From assembly GCF_021044685.1 (NCBI RefSeq), contig NZ_CP088014.1:682001-746000 (forward strand): a DNA stretch of 64,000 bases, written 5' to 3'. The notes beneath the pieces are model-generated. The model was given only the letters and a program-made list of their open reading frames with translations. It did no database searches and had not been told where the DNA came from. The position numbers and the translations under genes are program-made. Numbering within the stretch: the stretch's first letter is position 1; every line of letters begins with the position of its first letter. Shown piece by piece: positions 51,121 to 60,963 of the stretch. This DNA is from Bradyrhizobium daqingense (lineage in GTDB: Bacteria; Pseudomonadota; Alphaproteobacteria; Rhizobiales; Xanthobacteraceae).

Positions 51121-51795
51121 GTGGGACAAGACATCAAGCTGACGGCTTCCGACAATTTCCAGTTCGGCGCCTATCGCGCCGATCCCGCCGGCAGCCCGAA
51201 AGGCGCGGTGGTGGTGATCCAGGAGATTTTTGGGGTCAACCACCACATCCGCTCGGTCTGTGACCGTCTCGCCAAAGAAGGCTATGTCGCGATCGCGCCG
51301 TCGATCTTCGATCGGGCCTCACCGAATTTCCAGTCGGGCTATTCGCCCGACGAGATCGCCGAGGCGCGCAAATTCGTCGCCAATCCGGATTGGGCCGCGA
51401 TGCTGCGCGACACGCAAGCCGCCATCGATGCCGTGAAGAGCATCGGCCCCGTGGGCATCATCGGCTTTTGCCTCGGCGGCAGCATCGCTTTCGTCGCGGC
51501 GACGCGGCTGGCGGGGCTGAAAGCGGCGATCGGCTATTACGGCGGCGCGGTGGTGCGCTTCGCCGACGAGACGCCGAAGGTGCCGACGCAGCTGCATTTC
51601 GGCGAGAAGGATGCCGGCATTCCGCTCGCCGACGTCGAGACCATCAAGGCGAAGCGGCCCGAGGTCGAAGTCTTCGTCTATCCGGGCGCCCAGCACGGTT
51701 TCCATTGCGACGAGCGTGCCAGCTACGACAAGGCCAGCGCCGACATCGCCTGGCCGCGCAGCATGGAATTTTTTGGGAAGCATTTGCAGAAGTAG
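51121..51795 (+). CDS. Dienelactone hydrolase family protein
   Basis: 224 aa from a GTG at 51121 (AAGGA eight bases upstream). Alpha/beta hydrolase: 'VVVIQEIFGVNHHIRSVCDR', nucleophile Cys in 'GIIGFCLGGSIAF', Asp in 'FGEKDAGIPL', His in 'YPGAQHGFHCDERA'. Cleaves dienelactones or similar cyclic esters in aromatic degradation, but no other catabolic genes adjoin, so the in vivo substrate is open. Confidence 0.9.
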   Translation: MGQDIKLTASDNFQFGAYRADPAGSPKGAVVVIQEIFGVNHHIRSVCDRLAKEGYVAIAPSIFDRASPNFQSGYSPDEIAEARKFVANPDWAAMLRDTQAAIDAVKSIGPVGIIGFCLGGSIAFVAATRLAGLKAAIGYYGGAVVRFADETPKVPTQLHFGEKDAGIPLADVETIKAKRPEVEVFVYPGAQHGFHCDERASYDKASADIAWPRSMEFFGKHLQK

Positions 51796-51810
51796 CGTGC
51801 GCAACTCACC

Positions 51811-51912
51811 CCGGTCATTCCGGGATGCGACGCGAGGCGCAGGCCCGGAATCCATACTCCCGATCGTGGTTATGGATTCCGGGCTCGCGACTTCGTCGCG
51901 CCCCGGAATGAC
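51811..51912. repeat. Palindromic repeat, third family
   Basis: Inverted arms such as CGGAATCCATA / TATGGATTCCG and CATTCCGGGATGCG / CGCCCCGGAATG around a short centre. Intergenic, between convergent genes. Confidence 0.75.
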
Positions 51913-51936
51913 GGAGGTGACAGTTGGGCTGAAACC

Positions 51937-52689
51937 TTAGAACCAGCGCTCGCCGACGAACACGGTGTCGCCCGGCGCCAGGGGCGTGCCGAGCGGGACG
52001 ACGGCGCGCATGGCACCGCCGTTTTCGGTGTGCGTGACGGTGACCATGTCGCGCTTGGCGCGCGGCGAGAAGCCGCCGGCGATGGCGACCGCGCTCTCGA
52101 CCGTCATGTTCGGCACGTAAGGATATTGGCCGGGTGCAAGGACCTCGCCGAGAATGAAGAAGGGGCGATAGGCCTCGATCTCGACCGCGACCGAAGGCTC
52201 GCGGATGTAGCCGTTGCGCAGGCGTGCAGCGATCTCGCCGGCAAGCCCTGCCGTGGTGCGGCCGCGCGCCGGCACGGCGCCGATCAGCGGCATGGTGATC
52301 GAGCCGCCGGCGTCGATCGCATAGCTGTTGGTGAGACCTTCCTGGCCGTAGACCACGACGCGAAGCTTGTCGCCGGCGTCGAGATGGTAGGAGGCGCCAT
52401 TGCGCACCGCCATCGGCGCGGCGTAACCGACCGGCATGGGCGCAGGCGAAGCGGCAAAGGAATTGCTGAGCGCCGCGATGGCACCACCGCCATTGTTGGC
52501 AACGACGACCGGCTGTGGCGCGCCATAGGGCTGGCCATAGGCCATGGAGTCGAGATCGGCGCGCGGCTGCATCACTGCGACGGGGCCGGTAGTCTGCATG
52601 CAGCCGCCGAGGGCCAGCGCGGCGGACGCGGCCAAGAACGCTGCAAAACTCGACCATCGAAACGCGCGTGCAACCGGCACCGGACCCAT
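51937..52689 (-). CDS. Polysaccharide export lipoprotein (Wza/BexD-like)
   Basis: 250 aa if begun at the ATG at 52687-52689; a GTG a few codons later is better spaced from GAGGG. Lipobox in 'ALALGGCMQTT' (Cys about 30). Poly-export and SLBB domains: 'YHLDAGDKLRVVVYGQEGLT', 'AGGSITMPLIGAVPARGRTT', 'LRNGYIREPSVAVEIEAYRP', 'FFILGEVLAPGQYPYVPNMT' and 'LAPGDTVFVGERWF'. Forms or contributes to the outer-membrane channel for exopolysaccharide. No Wzc-type kinase is adjacent. Confidence 0.88.
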   Translation of the reverse strand: MGPVPVARAFRWSSFAAFLAASAALALGGCMQTTGPVAVMQPRADLDSMAYGQPYGAPQPVVVANNGGGAIAALSNSFAASPAPMPVGYAAPMAVRNGASYHLDAGDKLRVVVYGQEGLTNSYAIDAGGSITMPLIGAVPARGRTTAGLAGEIAARLRNGYIREPSVAVEIEAYRPFFILGEVLAPGQYPYVPNMTVESAVAIAGGFSPRAKRDMVTVTHTENGGAMRAVVPLGTPLAPGDTVFVGERWF

Positions 52690-52804
52690 CCCTCGAAACG
52701 AGACAGCTCCAGTGATGCACCGGTTATGGTTAATAAAGCGTTGAGCGGCGGCTGCGCCGGCGGCATCGCATACAGCGGCCAACTTCTACGCCTGTCCCCG
52801 CGGC

Positions 52805-52886
52805 GTCATGGCCGGCTTGTCCCGGCCATCCACGACCTTTGCGTGTCACGAAGAACGTGGATGCCCGGGACAAGCCCGGGCATGAC
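52805..52886. repeat. Dispersed palindromic repeat, copy 2
   Basis: Same family as 46439-46518, with GTCATGGCCGGCTTGTCCC at one end and GGGCATGACG at the other. Confidence 0.8.
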
Positions 52887-52901
52887 GAGTACTTGGCTGA
52901 C

Positions 52902-53558
52902 TTACGCGCTCACGCCGGCGCCGATCGGACAGGACACGCCGGTGCCGCCGAGGCCGCAATAGCCGGCTGGATTCTTCGCCAGATATTGCTGGTGATAGTC
53001 CTCGGCGAAATAGAACGCGCCGGCGGGTGCGATCTCGGTGGTGATGGCACCGAGACCCTTTGCGGCAAGCGCCTTCTGGTAGAGCGCCTTCGATTGCTCG
53101 GCCGCGTTCTTCTGCGCGTCGGAGTATGTGTAGATCGCGCTTCGGTACTGCGTGCCGACATCGTTGCCCTGACGCATGCCCTGCGTCGGGTTGTGGCTCT
53201 CCCAGAATGTCTTCAGGAGTTTCTCGTAGGAAATCTTCTTCGGATCGAACACCACCAGCACCACTTCGGTATGGGCGGTGCGGCCCGAACAGACCTCTTC
53301 ATAGGTCGGGTTCGGCGTGTGGCCGCCGGCATAGCCGACGGCGGTCGCAAAGACGCCATCGCGGAGCTGCCAGAACTTGCGCTCGGCGCCCCAGAAGCAG
53401 CCGAGCCCGAACACGGCCTGCTCCAGGCCTGCAGGATAAGGCGGCTGCAATTGTGCGCCGTTGACGAAATGGGTGGTCGCGGCCGGGATCGGTTGCGCAC
53501 GGCCGGGCAGCGCTTCGGCTGCACTCGGCAATGCGGTGGACTTGCGCATGAACAGCAT
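52902..53558 (-). CDS. msrA: Peptide methionine sulfoxide reductase A
   Basis: 218 aa from the ATG at 53556-53558 (GGAG seven bases upstream). Catalytic Cys in '[16 protein letters not shown]'; then '[19 protein letters not shown]', '[20 protein letters not shown]' and '[19 protein letters not shown]'. Reduces methionine-S-sulfoxide in oxidised proteins, with thioredoxin as reductant. A C-terminal Cys in '[15 protein letters not shown]' supplies the resolving residue. Confidence 0.96.
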   Translation of the reverse strand: MLFMRKSTALPSAAEALPGRAQPIPAATTHFVNGAQLQPPYPAGLEQAVFGLGCFWGAERKFWQLRDGVFATAVGYAGGHTPNPTYEEVCSGRTAHTEVVLVVFDPKKISYEKLLKTFWESHNPTQGMRQGNDVGTQYRSAIYTYSDAQKNAAEQSKALYQKALAAKGLGAITTEIAPAGAFYFAEDYHQQYLAKNPAGYCGLGGTGVSCPIGAGVSA

Positions 53559-53682
53559 GATGGGTCTCCGCAAGCGAGCTGTCGTCGCATGAGACAAGAG
53601 CTCAGGCGGCATGCTCGCGATCAGGTGGGAATATAGGCATCTACGCTGCGGGCGGCAGCATCGTTACGCGGCCCGCACGCCC

Positions 53683-54000
53683 TCAATCCCGGGAATAGCC
53701 GATCAGCGGTTTCCGCGGACGGAACAGGATCAGCAGCAGGATGCCGAGAACGCCGAGGACGGCGAAGACCGGCTGATCCAGCACCAGGCGGATCACCGAG
53801 GTCCAGAGCCAGGGCGCCTTGGCCTCGACCCAGGTCCGGAACGCGGTCTGGCTGGCCTGATTGATGTCGTTCCAGAACTGGCCGAACCGGGTGAACTTCA
53901 GGGTCTGGTCGGCCACCCAGCGGGCGCCGTCATAGACCATGAAGATGAACCCGCCGGCGAGCAGCAACAGCCCAATCAGTCTGAAAAAGCCGCGGATCAT
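53683..54000 (-). CDS. Small membrane protein (105 aa)
   Basis: Two hydrophobic segments, 'MIRGFFRLIGLLLLAGGFIF' and 'PVFAVLGVLGILLLILF', separated by an amphipathic loop ('WNDINQASQTAFRTWVEAKA'). A frequent rhizobial protein next to rpsT; function unknown. Confidence 0.75.
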   Translation of the reverse strand: MIRGFFRLIGLLLLAGGFIFMVYDGARWVADQTLKFTRFGQFWNDINQASQTAFRTWVEAKAPWLWTSVIRLVLDQPVFAVLGVLGILLLILFRPRKPLIGYSRD

Positions 54001-54420
54001 GCCTCACCCACCATGGTCGTCCGATCGGGCGACCCTTCAAGACGTCGCCAGCCAATAGCGGGGCGAGGGCAGAAATTCAACCTCTTCAGGGCGTTACAGC
54101 ACCCATCCGGGCCCGTTTGGGCCGGTTTTCCAGCTCCGAAAGCGTTGACGGTGCCGAAGAGCCTCTCTATAAGGGCGCCAACTGGCGGTGGGCGCAATCC
54201 TGCCGCCGCTGTTCTTTGAGCAGTTGCAGGCGCCCTGAGCTTCAAGACTCATCTCGAGCTTGAGGAGTCTCTGGAGCCTCAGAGACAGCCGCAAGGCCGT
54301 CGCTCATGTTCCGGGAACGGCCAGCAACCGAACACCCTAAATCCGAGCGTCGATTCAGCGGTCAAGCAGCCGGCGCTACCCGACCAAGACGCGACCGGTA
54401 CCGCAAAGGACATTGAGACC
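54001..54420. other. rpsT leader region, no gene
   Basis: 420 bp between the divergent membrane gene and rpsT. The rpsT promoter and leader should lie here; I see no coding frame or RNA. Confidence 0.5.
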
Positions 54421-54687
54421 ATGGCCAATACCACTTCCGCCAAGAAAGCGACGCGCAAGATCGCCCGCCGCACCGCCGTCAACAAGTCGCGCCGCACCCA
54501 GATGCGCGGTGCCGTGCGCAGCGTCGAGGAAGCCATCAAGACCGGCGACCGCGCCGCTGCCGTCAAGGCGCTGGCGAATGCCGAGCCGGCCTTGATGCGC
54601 GCCGCGCAGCGCAACATCATTCACAAGAACAACGCCAGCCGCAAAGTCTCGCGCCTCACCGCGCAGATCGCCAAGCTCGCGAAGTAA
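54421..54687 (+). CDS. rpsT: 30S ribosomal protein S20
   Basis: 88 aa, full length for bS20. '[20 protein letters not shown]' and '[20 protein letters not shown]' are typical, with the conserved '[20 protein letters not shown]' C-terminal helix. It binds 16S rRNA early in 30S assembly. Classic neighbour of dnaA in this group. Confidence 0.98.
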   Translation: MANTTSAKKATRKIARRTAVNKSRRTQMRGAVRSVEEAIKTGDRAAAVKALANAEPALMRAAQRNIIHKNNASRKVSRLTAQIAKLAK

Positions 54688-55956
54688 GATCGCCAAGTGA
54701 GATCGCGAAGCAATCTTCGTGACATCATCTGATCGGTCGATCCGATCAGCACGTCAAACAGCCCGGCACTCGCGCCGGGCTTTTTTGTTGCCTGTCATAT
54801 TCAGGCAAGCGATCACGCCAAATGCGATCGTCGATTGGAAGATCTGCATCGTCGGCGCTGTTGTTCGTTCCGTAATTCTACCTGCCGACATTCTGCAACA
54901 GTCGAAACTTTCACTGCGTTGCAAAAACCCCTGTGCCGCGGGCTCGAATTGAATTCGCCGGCGACGAAAGTTCTACACACCGTAGATTCACCGGAATGTG
55001 TCACGGTGGAGTTACCCTGCAAAACGAGTCTCGAAAAGCGATGACTCAATAATCACTTATCAACATAGCAGCGACAAGCATTTGGAAAATTCGCCCGCAC
55101 GTCCAGCGCGTGACGGATTTGTAAAAAAATTTTGGCGGTGGCTGAGAATTGTCACATGAGGCGCGGCATTTTCGATTCTGTGCACGAATCCAAAAACTTG
55201 GTCCGGAGCCTGTGCACAACTCGGGTGCGGCGTTAACCGAGGTCAAGTTTTTTGATGCCTCAAGTGTGAATCAATTTCATTGCGAGTCTTTCCGCTTAGT
55301 GTATTTCTTAAGTCGTCAGCGGCGCCCACGATCTTCAGACCAGCGCGGTTTAGGAAACGGGGCGAGCGTGCAAATCGGCGGCGGTGTGCACGGAGGCGAC
55401 GCTTCAACAAGCGATGTCGGTTCACAACCCATAGCAATATGGGAATGGTAGCTTTTTGTCTGAATGTCTCCAAGCGGGATCTTCTCGCGCCAAGAATGAG
55501 AGACATCGCAGAGCGACCCCGGCACGCAAGGTGGGCGAAGTCGAGCGGACGACCAGTACATGGGCAGGCATCCGCGACAGGAGTACGGCGCGGTTGTCTT
55601 CAGGACACGCAGGACCTTGTCGTGAGTTATCACGGCAGGACGGGGAGGTATCATGTCTTACGGAATCAACGCGGTATTGAAGCACGTTTCCTATTCCAAC
55701 GATGCCTTTCCAGCTCTGTCCGATGTCCAGCCTTCCGCGTGTGACGGAGCGCCGAGTACGCGCTGACCTCGCGCCCCCTCCATCTCTGACATCGCTGATC
55801 TGACCATGTGGCGTTCGCGCCTGACGGTCGAGCCATGCCTGACGATGGACTCGCTTCGAGGTCGCGCCATTCCAAGGGTCGCGTTCAAGGACCCTGGCAG
55901 GAAGTCTGCATGGCGCTCACAACGCAACTATATCTCTCAAGAGAAGTTTTCTGACG
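54688..55956. other. 1.27-kb gap between rpsT and dnaA; candidate origin region
   Basis: After the rpsT terminator no convincing gene is seen. The part around 54,960-55,260 is clearly AT-richer, with runs such as GTAAAAAAATTTT, and has DnaA-box-like sites: TTATCAACA at 55057-55065, TGTGCACAA at 55211-55219 and a weaker TGTGCACGA at 55179-55187. The dnaA promoter must lie in it. Placement of oriC here is inference. Confidence 0.4.
54761..54786 (+). terminator. Rho-independent terminator after rpsT
   Basis: GCCCGGC-ACTCGC-GCCGGGC hairpin followed by TTTTTT. Confidence 0.88.
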
Positions 55957-57366
55957 ATGACAATGGAACAGGATCGCTGGTCACGCGTGAAGGGTCGGCT
56001 GCGCTCGACCGTTGGCGAGGACGTTTACACGAGCTGGTTTGCGCGCATGGATCTCGAAGGCGTGCAGGACGAGAGCGTGCGGCTCTCGGTGCCGACGCGC
56101 TTCCTGAAGAGCTGGATCCAGGCCCATTATGCCGAGCGCGTGCTGTCGTGCTGGCAGGCCGAGATGCCGGAAGTGCATCGCATCGATCTCACGGTCCGCT
56201 CGGCGGTGCGTCCGGTCGTGCAGCCGAAGGAAGCGCCCGCCCCGATCGAGGCGCGCCGCGCGCCGACCCCGGAATTGCGCTCGACCGCGACCGCGCCGGT
56301 CTCGGCCAATCACGACGCGCTCGGCGGCTCGCCGCTCGATCCGCGCCTGACCTTTGCGAGCTTCGTTGTCGGCCGCTCCAACACGCTGGCCCATGCGGCC
56401 GCGCGCCAGGTCGCCGAAGGACGCCGCGGCGACCCCGTGATGTTCAACCCGCTCTACATCCATGCCGGCGTCGGCCTCGGCAAGACGCATCTGCTCCAGG
56501 CGGTGACATGGGCCGGCAATTCCGGCAATGAGCGCAAGGTGCTTTATCTCACCGCGGAAAAATTCATGTACGGCTTCGTCGCCGCGCTGAAGACGCAGAC
56601 GGCGCTCGCCTTCAAGGAAGCGCTGCGCGGCATCGACGTGCTGGTCATCGACGACCTCCAGTTCCTTCAGGGCAAGTCGACGCAGGCCGAATTCTGCCAC
56701 ACGCTGAACGCGCTGATCGACGCCGGCCGTCAGGTGGTGATCGCGGCCGATCGTCCGCCGTCCGATCTCGAAAGCCTGGACGATCGCGTCCGCTCGCGGC
56801 TTGCCGGCGGCCTCGTGGTCGAGATGGCCTCGCTCGGCGAGGACCTGCGGCACGGCATCCTCAAGTCGCGCGTCGCCGCCGCCCGCGCCCATCATGCGAC
56901 CTTCGACGTGCCGGAGGAGGTGCTGCTTTATCTGGCGCGCACCATCACCCATAACGGCCGCGATCTCGAAGGCGCGATCAACCGGCTGCTGGCGCATTCC
57001 AAGCTGAACAACCAGCCGGTGACGCTGGAGATGGCCGAGCGCGAGGTGCGCGACCTGGTCCGGCCGCAGGAACCGAAGCGGATCAAGATCGAGGACATCC
57101 AGCGCGTGGTGGCGCGGCAGTACAATGTCAGCCGCTCCGACCTTCTGTCCTCGCGCCGCACCGCCAACGTGGTCCGCCCGCGGCAGGTGGCGATGTATCT
57201 CGCCAAGACGCTGACGCTGCGCTCGCTCCCCGAGATCGGCCGCCGCTTCGGCGGACGCGACCACACCACGGTGCTGCATGCCGTACGCAAGATCGAGTCC
57301 CTGGTCTCCAAGGACACGGCGCTGTCGGAGGAAGTGGAGTCGCTGAAGCGCCAGCTTCAGGAATAA
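55957..57366 (+). CDS. dnaA: Chromosomal replication initiator DnaA
   Basis: 469 aa. The ATG at 55957 (MTMEQDRW) is chosen; ATG 55963 is possible. Domain I begins '[20 protein letters not shown]'; the AAA+ domain has Walker A '[13 protein letters not shown]', Walker B '[12 protein letters not shown]' and '[13 protein letters not shown]'. The DNA-binding domain has the signature '[15 protein letters not shown]'. Opens the chromosomal origin and regulates transcription. Confidence 0.98.
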   Translation: MTMEQDRWSRVKGRLRSTVGEDVYTSWFARMDLEGVQDESVRLSVPTRFLKSWIQAHYAERVLSCWQAEMPEVHRIDLTVRSAVRPVVQPKEAPAPIEARRAPTPELRSTATAPVSANHDALGGSPLDPRLTFASFVVGRSNTLAHAAARQVAEGRRGDPVMFNPLYIHAGVGLGKTHLLQAVTWAGNSGNERKVLYLTAEKFMYGFVAALKTQTALAFKEALRGIDVLVIDDLQFLQGKSTQAEFCHTLNALIDAGRQVVIAADRPPSDLESLDDRVRSRLAGGLVVEMASLGEDLRHGILKSRVAAARAHHATFDVPEEVLLYLARTITHNGRDLEGAINRLLAHSKLNNQPVTLEMAEREVRDLVRPQEPKRIKIEDIQRVVARQYNVSRSDLLSSRRTANVVRPRQVAMYLAKTLTLRSLPEIGRRFGGRDHTTVLHAVRKIESLVSKDTALSEEVESLKRQLQE

Positions 57367-57392
57367 AGGCCTAGGCTCTCCTGGCAATTCTC

Positions 57393-57430
57393 CCGCCGCC
57401 CGGCCGAGCTGGGCGGCGGTCTTCGTTTTG
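57393..57430 (+). terminator. Probable terminator after dnaA
   Basis: CCGCCGCCC and GGGCGGCGG arms with a 9-base loop, followed by a T-rich stretch (TCTTCGTTTT). Confidence 0.65.
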
Positions 57431-57620
57431 GGCGGTAAACCGTGGGGAACTGCCCGCAATCCCTTGAATCCCGGGGCCATCCGCGCCACCTTGCGCGACC
57501 CTGACGGCTTTGATCATATCGGCTGGATGATCCGGCTTTTCGGGGTCTTCGGTGCCGTGGCGCGCGTCCCGCAGCCCGGCCTTTCCAACTGTGTTTCTTG
57601 GGGATCGGGCGAGTAGTGCA

Positions 57621-58739
57621 ATGAAGGTTACGGTCGAACGCGCGCAACTCCTGAAGTCGCTGGGCCATGTCCACCGCGTGGTCGAGCGCCGCAACACGAT
57701 TCCGATCCTCGGCAACGTGCTGGTCCGCGCCGAGAACGCGAAATTGTCGCTGAAGGCGACCGACCTCGACCTCGAGGTGACCGAGACGCTGCCGGCGGAA
57801 ACCGCGACCGCGGGCTCCACCACCGTGCCGGCGCACATGTTCTACGACATCGTGCGCAAGCTGCCCGACGGCTCGCAGATCGTGCTGGAGGCCGACGGCG
57901 ACCGCGCGGTGCTGGCGATCCGCGCCGGCCGCTCCCGCTTCACGCTGCAGACCCTGCCGGAGAATGATTTCCCGGATCTCGCCGCCGGGGACATGTCGCA
58001 TTCCTTCTCGCTCGCCGCAAAGGACGTCAAGCGGCTGATCGACCGCACCCAGTTCGCGATCTCGACCGAAGAGACGCGTTATTATCTCAACGGCATCTAT
58101 CTGCATGCTGCCGGCACGGCGAAGGCCTCCACCCTGCGCGGCGTCGCCACCGACGGCCATCGTCTCGCCCAGCTCGACCTGGTGCAGCCCAAGGGCGCCG
58201 AAGGCATGCCCGGCGTGATCGTGCCGCGCAAGACCGTCGGCGAGGTGCAGCGCCTGATCGAGGACACCGAGGCCGAGATGACGATCGAGCTGTCGCAGGC
58301 CAAGATCCGCTTCACCATCGGCAATGTGGTGCTGACCTCGAAGCTGATCGACGGCACCTTCCCCGACTACGGCCGCGTCATTCCGCAAAACAACGACAAG
58401 GAGCTCGTGGTCGACAAGAAGGATTTCGAGAACGCGGTCGACCGCGTCTCGACGATTTCGAGCGAGCGCGGCCGCGCGGTCAAGCTGTCGCTGTCGGCGG
58501 GCAAGCTGGTGCTGTCGGTGACCAATCCGGATTCCGGCAGCGCGACCGAAGAGCTCGAGGTCGAGTACGCCTCCGATGCCCTCGATATCGGCTTCAACTC
58601 CCGCTATTTGCTCGACATCGCCGCCCAGATCGAAGGCGACGTCGCAACGCTCCGCCTCGCCGACCCCGGCTCCCCGACCCTGGTGCAAGACCGCGACGAC
58701 AAGAGCGCGCTGTACGTGCTGATGCCGATGCGGGTGTGA
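57621..58739 (+). CDS. dnaN: DNA polymerase III beta clamp
   Basis: 372 aa from ATG 57621. Starts 'MKVTVERAQLLKSLGHVHRV' and has the three-domain clamp sequence; 'LRGVATDGHRLAQLDLV' and the C-terminal 'ALYVLMPMRV' are characteristic. It rings DNA as the processivity clamp for polymerase III and other partners. Confidence 0.98.
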   Translation: MKVTVERAQLLKSLGHVHRVVERRNTIPILGNVLVRAENAKLSLKATDLDLEVTETLPAETATAGSTTVPAHMFYDIVRKLPDGSQIVLEADGDRAVLAIRAGRSRFTLQTLPENDFPDLAAGDMSHSFSLAAKDVKRLIDRTQFAISTEETRYYLNGIYLHAAGTAKASTLRGVATDGHRLAQLDLVQPKGAEGMPGVIVPRKTVGEVQRLIEDTEAEMTIELSQAKIRFTIGNVVLTSKLIDGTFPDYGRVIPQNNDKELVVDKKDFENAVDRVSTISSERGRAVKLSLSAGKLVLSVTNPDSGSATEELEVEYASDALDIGFNSRYLLDIAAQIEGDVATLRLADPGSPTLVQDRDDKSALYVLMPMRV

Positions 58740-58772
58740 GGCCTACCGGCACCCAGAAGTGTGACTACATCC

Positions 58773-58851
58773 GTCATGGCCGGGCTTGTCCCGGCCATCC
58801 ACGTCTTCGGAGTCGAGAACGTGGATGCCCGGCACAAGGCCGGGCATGACG
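58773..58851. repeat. Dispersed palindromic repeat, copy 3
   Basis: Same family as 46439-46518: GTCATGGCCGGGCTTGTCCC at the left and GGGCATGACG at the right. It sits between dnaN and recF. Confidence 0.8.
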
Positions 58852-58864
58852 AGAAGCGGATTCC

Positions 58865-60001
58865 ATGACCCCCTCCCGCATTCATCGCCTGACGCTGACG
58901 CATTTTCGCAATTATCGGGCGGCGGGGCTCGAGACGGCGGCTGACATGGTGGCGCTGGTCGGGCCGAACGGGGCGGGTAAGACCAATTGCATCGAGGCGA
59001 TCTCGTTCCTGTCGCCGGGGCGCGGCTTGAGGCGCGCGACGCTGGAGGATGTCGCCGACAACCAGGGCGACGGTTCCTGGGCAGTGTCGGCGCAGGTCGA
59101 GGGCGCGCTGGGACTGGCGACGCTCGGCACCGGCATCGACCCGCCACGGCCCGACGCCTCCGTCAGCCGGCGCTGCCGCATCGACCGCGAGCCGGTGAAT
59201 TCGGCGACCAGCTTCGGCGACCACATCCGCATGGTATGGCTGACGCCGGCGATGGACGGGCTGTTCATGGGCGCGGCGTCCGAGCGGCGGCGCTTCTTCG
59301 ACCGCCTGGTGCTCGCCATCGACAGCGATCATTCCAGCCGCATCTCCGCACTGGAGCGATCCCTGCGCTCGCGCAACCGCTTGCTCGAGACGCGCAATTA
59401 CGACGATCATTGGTGTGACGCGATCGAGCGCGAGACCGCCGAGCTTGCGGTCGCGGTCGCCGCAACGCGCGGCCAGACCGCGGCGCGGCTGACCGGGATG
59501 CTCAATGCGCGCGCGCAGGAATCCGCTTTCCCCTCGGCGAAAATCGCGCTCGACGGCTGGATGGAGAACGCGCTGCTGCAGGAGACCGCGACGTCGGTCG
59601 AGGACCGCTACCGCCAGATCCTGCGCGACAACAGACCGCGCGATGCCATCGCCGGCCGCACCACCGACGGCCCGCATCTCACCGACCTCCAGGTCGTCTA
59701 TGCGCCCAAGAGCATGCCCGCGCGCGATGCCTCGACCGGCGAGCAGAAGGCGCTGTTGATCGGCCTCGTGCTGGCGCATGCGAGCCTCGTCGCCGAGATG
59801 ACCGGCATCGTGCCGCTGCTGCTGCTCGACGAGGTGGTCGCGCATCTCGATCCGAACCGCCGCGCCGCGCTGTTCGACGAGCTGAAGAAGCTCGGCGCAC
59901 AGGTGTGGCTGACCGGCGCGGACCCTGCGGCCTTCGCCGACATCGGCGCAGGCGGCGAAGTCTTTGACGTCGAGAGCGGACGAGTCTCGGCGCGCAGGTA
60001 A
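58865..60001 (+). CDS. recF: DNA replication and repair protein RecF
   Basis: 378 aa. SMC-like ATPase: Walker A 'GPNGAGKTNCIEAISFL', signature region 'STGEQKALLIGLVLAHASLV' and Walker B 'LLLLDEVVAHLDPNRRAALF'. Loads RecA at ssDNA gaps with RecO and RecR. Ordinary length. Confidence 0.97.
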   Translation: MTPSRIHRLTLTHFRNYRAAGLETAADMVALVGPNGAGKTNCIEAISFLSPGRGLRRATLEDVADNQGDGSWAVSAQVEGALGLATLGTGIDPPRPDASVSRRCRIDREPVNSATSFGDHIRMVWLTPAMDGLFMGAASERRRFFDRLVLAIDSDHSSRISALERSLRSRNRLLETRNYDDHWCDAIERETAELAVAVAATRGQTAARLTGMLNARAQESAFPSAKIALDGWMENALLQETATSVEDRYRQILRDNRPRDAIAGRTTDGPHLTDLQVVYAPKSMPARDASTGEQKALLIGLVLAHASLVAEMTGIVPLLLLDEVVAHLDPNRRAALFDELKKLGAQVWLTGADPAAFADIGAGGEVFDVESGRVSARR

Positions 60002-60103
60002 GCCGCGACATTGAACCCGCCGGTTTCAGATCGCGACTAGCTGCTTGAGGCCGCAAGAAGCGGCCATCGCGCAGCATTCGGACATGCGCGATATCCTTGG
60101 AGC

Positions 60104-60844
60104 ATGAGCATGACGGCGGTGAGGCATGGGGCGCAAGCCCCGGCACGATGGCAGTTGTTTGCGTGCGGCTTCGTCCTGCTGGCGATGGGCATGCTCGCGG
60201 CCAGCGCCGGCGCCTCACTGCCGCAGCTGTTTCCGACGACGCTGACGCTGGATTCCGATGCCGAGCTGCCCGCGCCGACCCGCTACACCTACAGAGGAAT
60301 CCACACCACGCTGATGCAGGGCTTCGACGCGCCGCTCCGCGTCAGGCTGGAGGCCACCGTGCCCGCGGGGCTGAACGACGTACTCGCCTTCTATCGCACC
60401 GAACTTGGCAAGCTCGGCTGGCAGGAGCAGCTTGATGGCGCCGTGATCAGCACCGCGCACGTCCAACTCGCTTTCGTCTCACCGCTAGGACCGGCCGCAC
60501 TGAAGCTCGACCGCAAGGAGTCCGGCACCGCGGTCCATCTCGTGCAGAAGAACGCGGACACCGCGACCAGAGCAAACGTCCTGCCCGAGCCCGGCCAGGC
60601 CAAGCTGGTGTTCAGCAATATCGGCGAGAAGGAAGCCGTGCTCGAGATCAACGAGCGGACCATCCCCCGCCCGGCTGGTGCGAACGCGGTCGCGCTGGAC
60701 CTCGTGCCCGGCGAATATCCCTACACGCTTGGCGTGCCCGGCCATCCCGCCACCACGAACTTCCTCACCGTCGTCGCCGGCGAGACCTGGGAGCTCACGG
60801 TCGGCCGCGACGGTGACGCCTGGCCGCCGCTGCAGCTGTATTGA
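60104..60844 (+). CDS. Secreted protein with one FYRxEL-GWQE module
   Basis: 246 aa; TTGGAG precedes the ATG. Signal peptide at about 15-37 ('LFACGFVLLAMGMLAASAGA'). It contains 'LNDVLAFYRTELGKLGWQEQ' and a C-terminal beta-rich domain ('VLEINERTIPRPAGANAVAL', 'TVVAGETWELTVGRDGD'). It aligns over most of its length with the last 200 residues of the next gene, so the pair is a duplication. No known family. Confidence 0.8.
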   Translation: MSMTAVRHGAQAPARWQLFACGFVLLAMGMLAASAGASLPQLFPTTLTLDSDAELPAPTRYTYRGIHTTLMQGFDAPLRVRLEATVPAGLNDVLAFYRTELGKLGWQEQLDGAVISTAHVQLAFVSPLGPAALKLDRKESGTAVHLVQKNADTATRANVLPEPGQAKLVFSNIGEKEAVLEINERTIPRPAGANAVALDLVPGEYPYTLGVPGHPATTNFLTVVAGETWELTVGRDGDAWPPLQLY

Positions 60845-60963
60845 GCCCGTTGAACCTCTCCGGTTTCCGCCGCGACTTCTCGTCTGAGGCCGCGCGCCGA
60901 CGGCGCCGCAGCCTGCCAATGCGCAGGGCATGACGACCCGCGCGACATCCGGGAGTTTCGACG

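Noticed and set aside
55981..57489. 502-aa minus-strand frame opposite dnaA
   Set aside because: Antisense shadow; dnaA on the plus strand is unambiguous.
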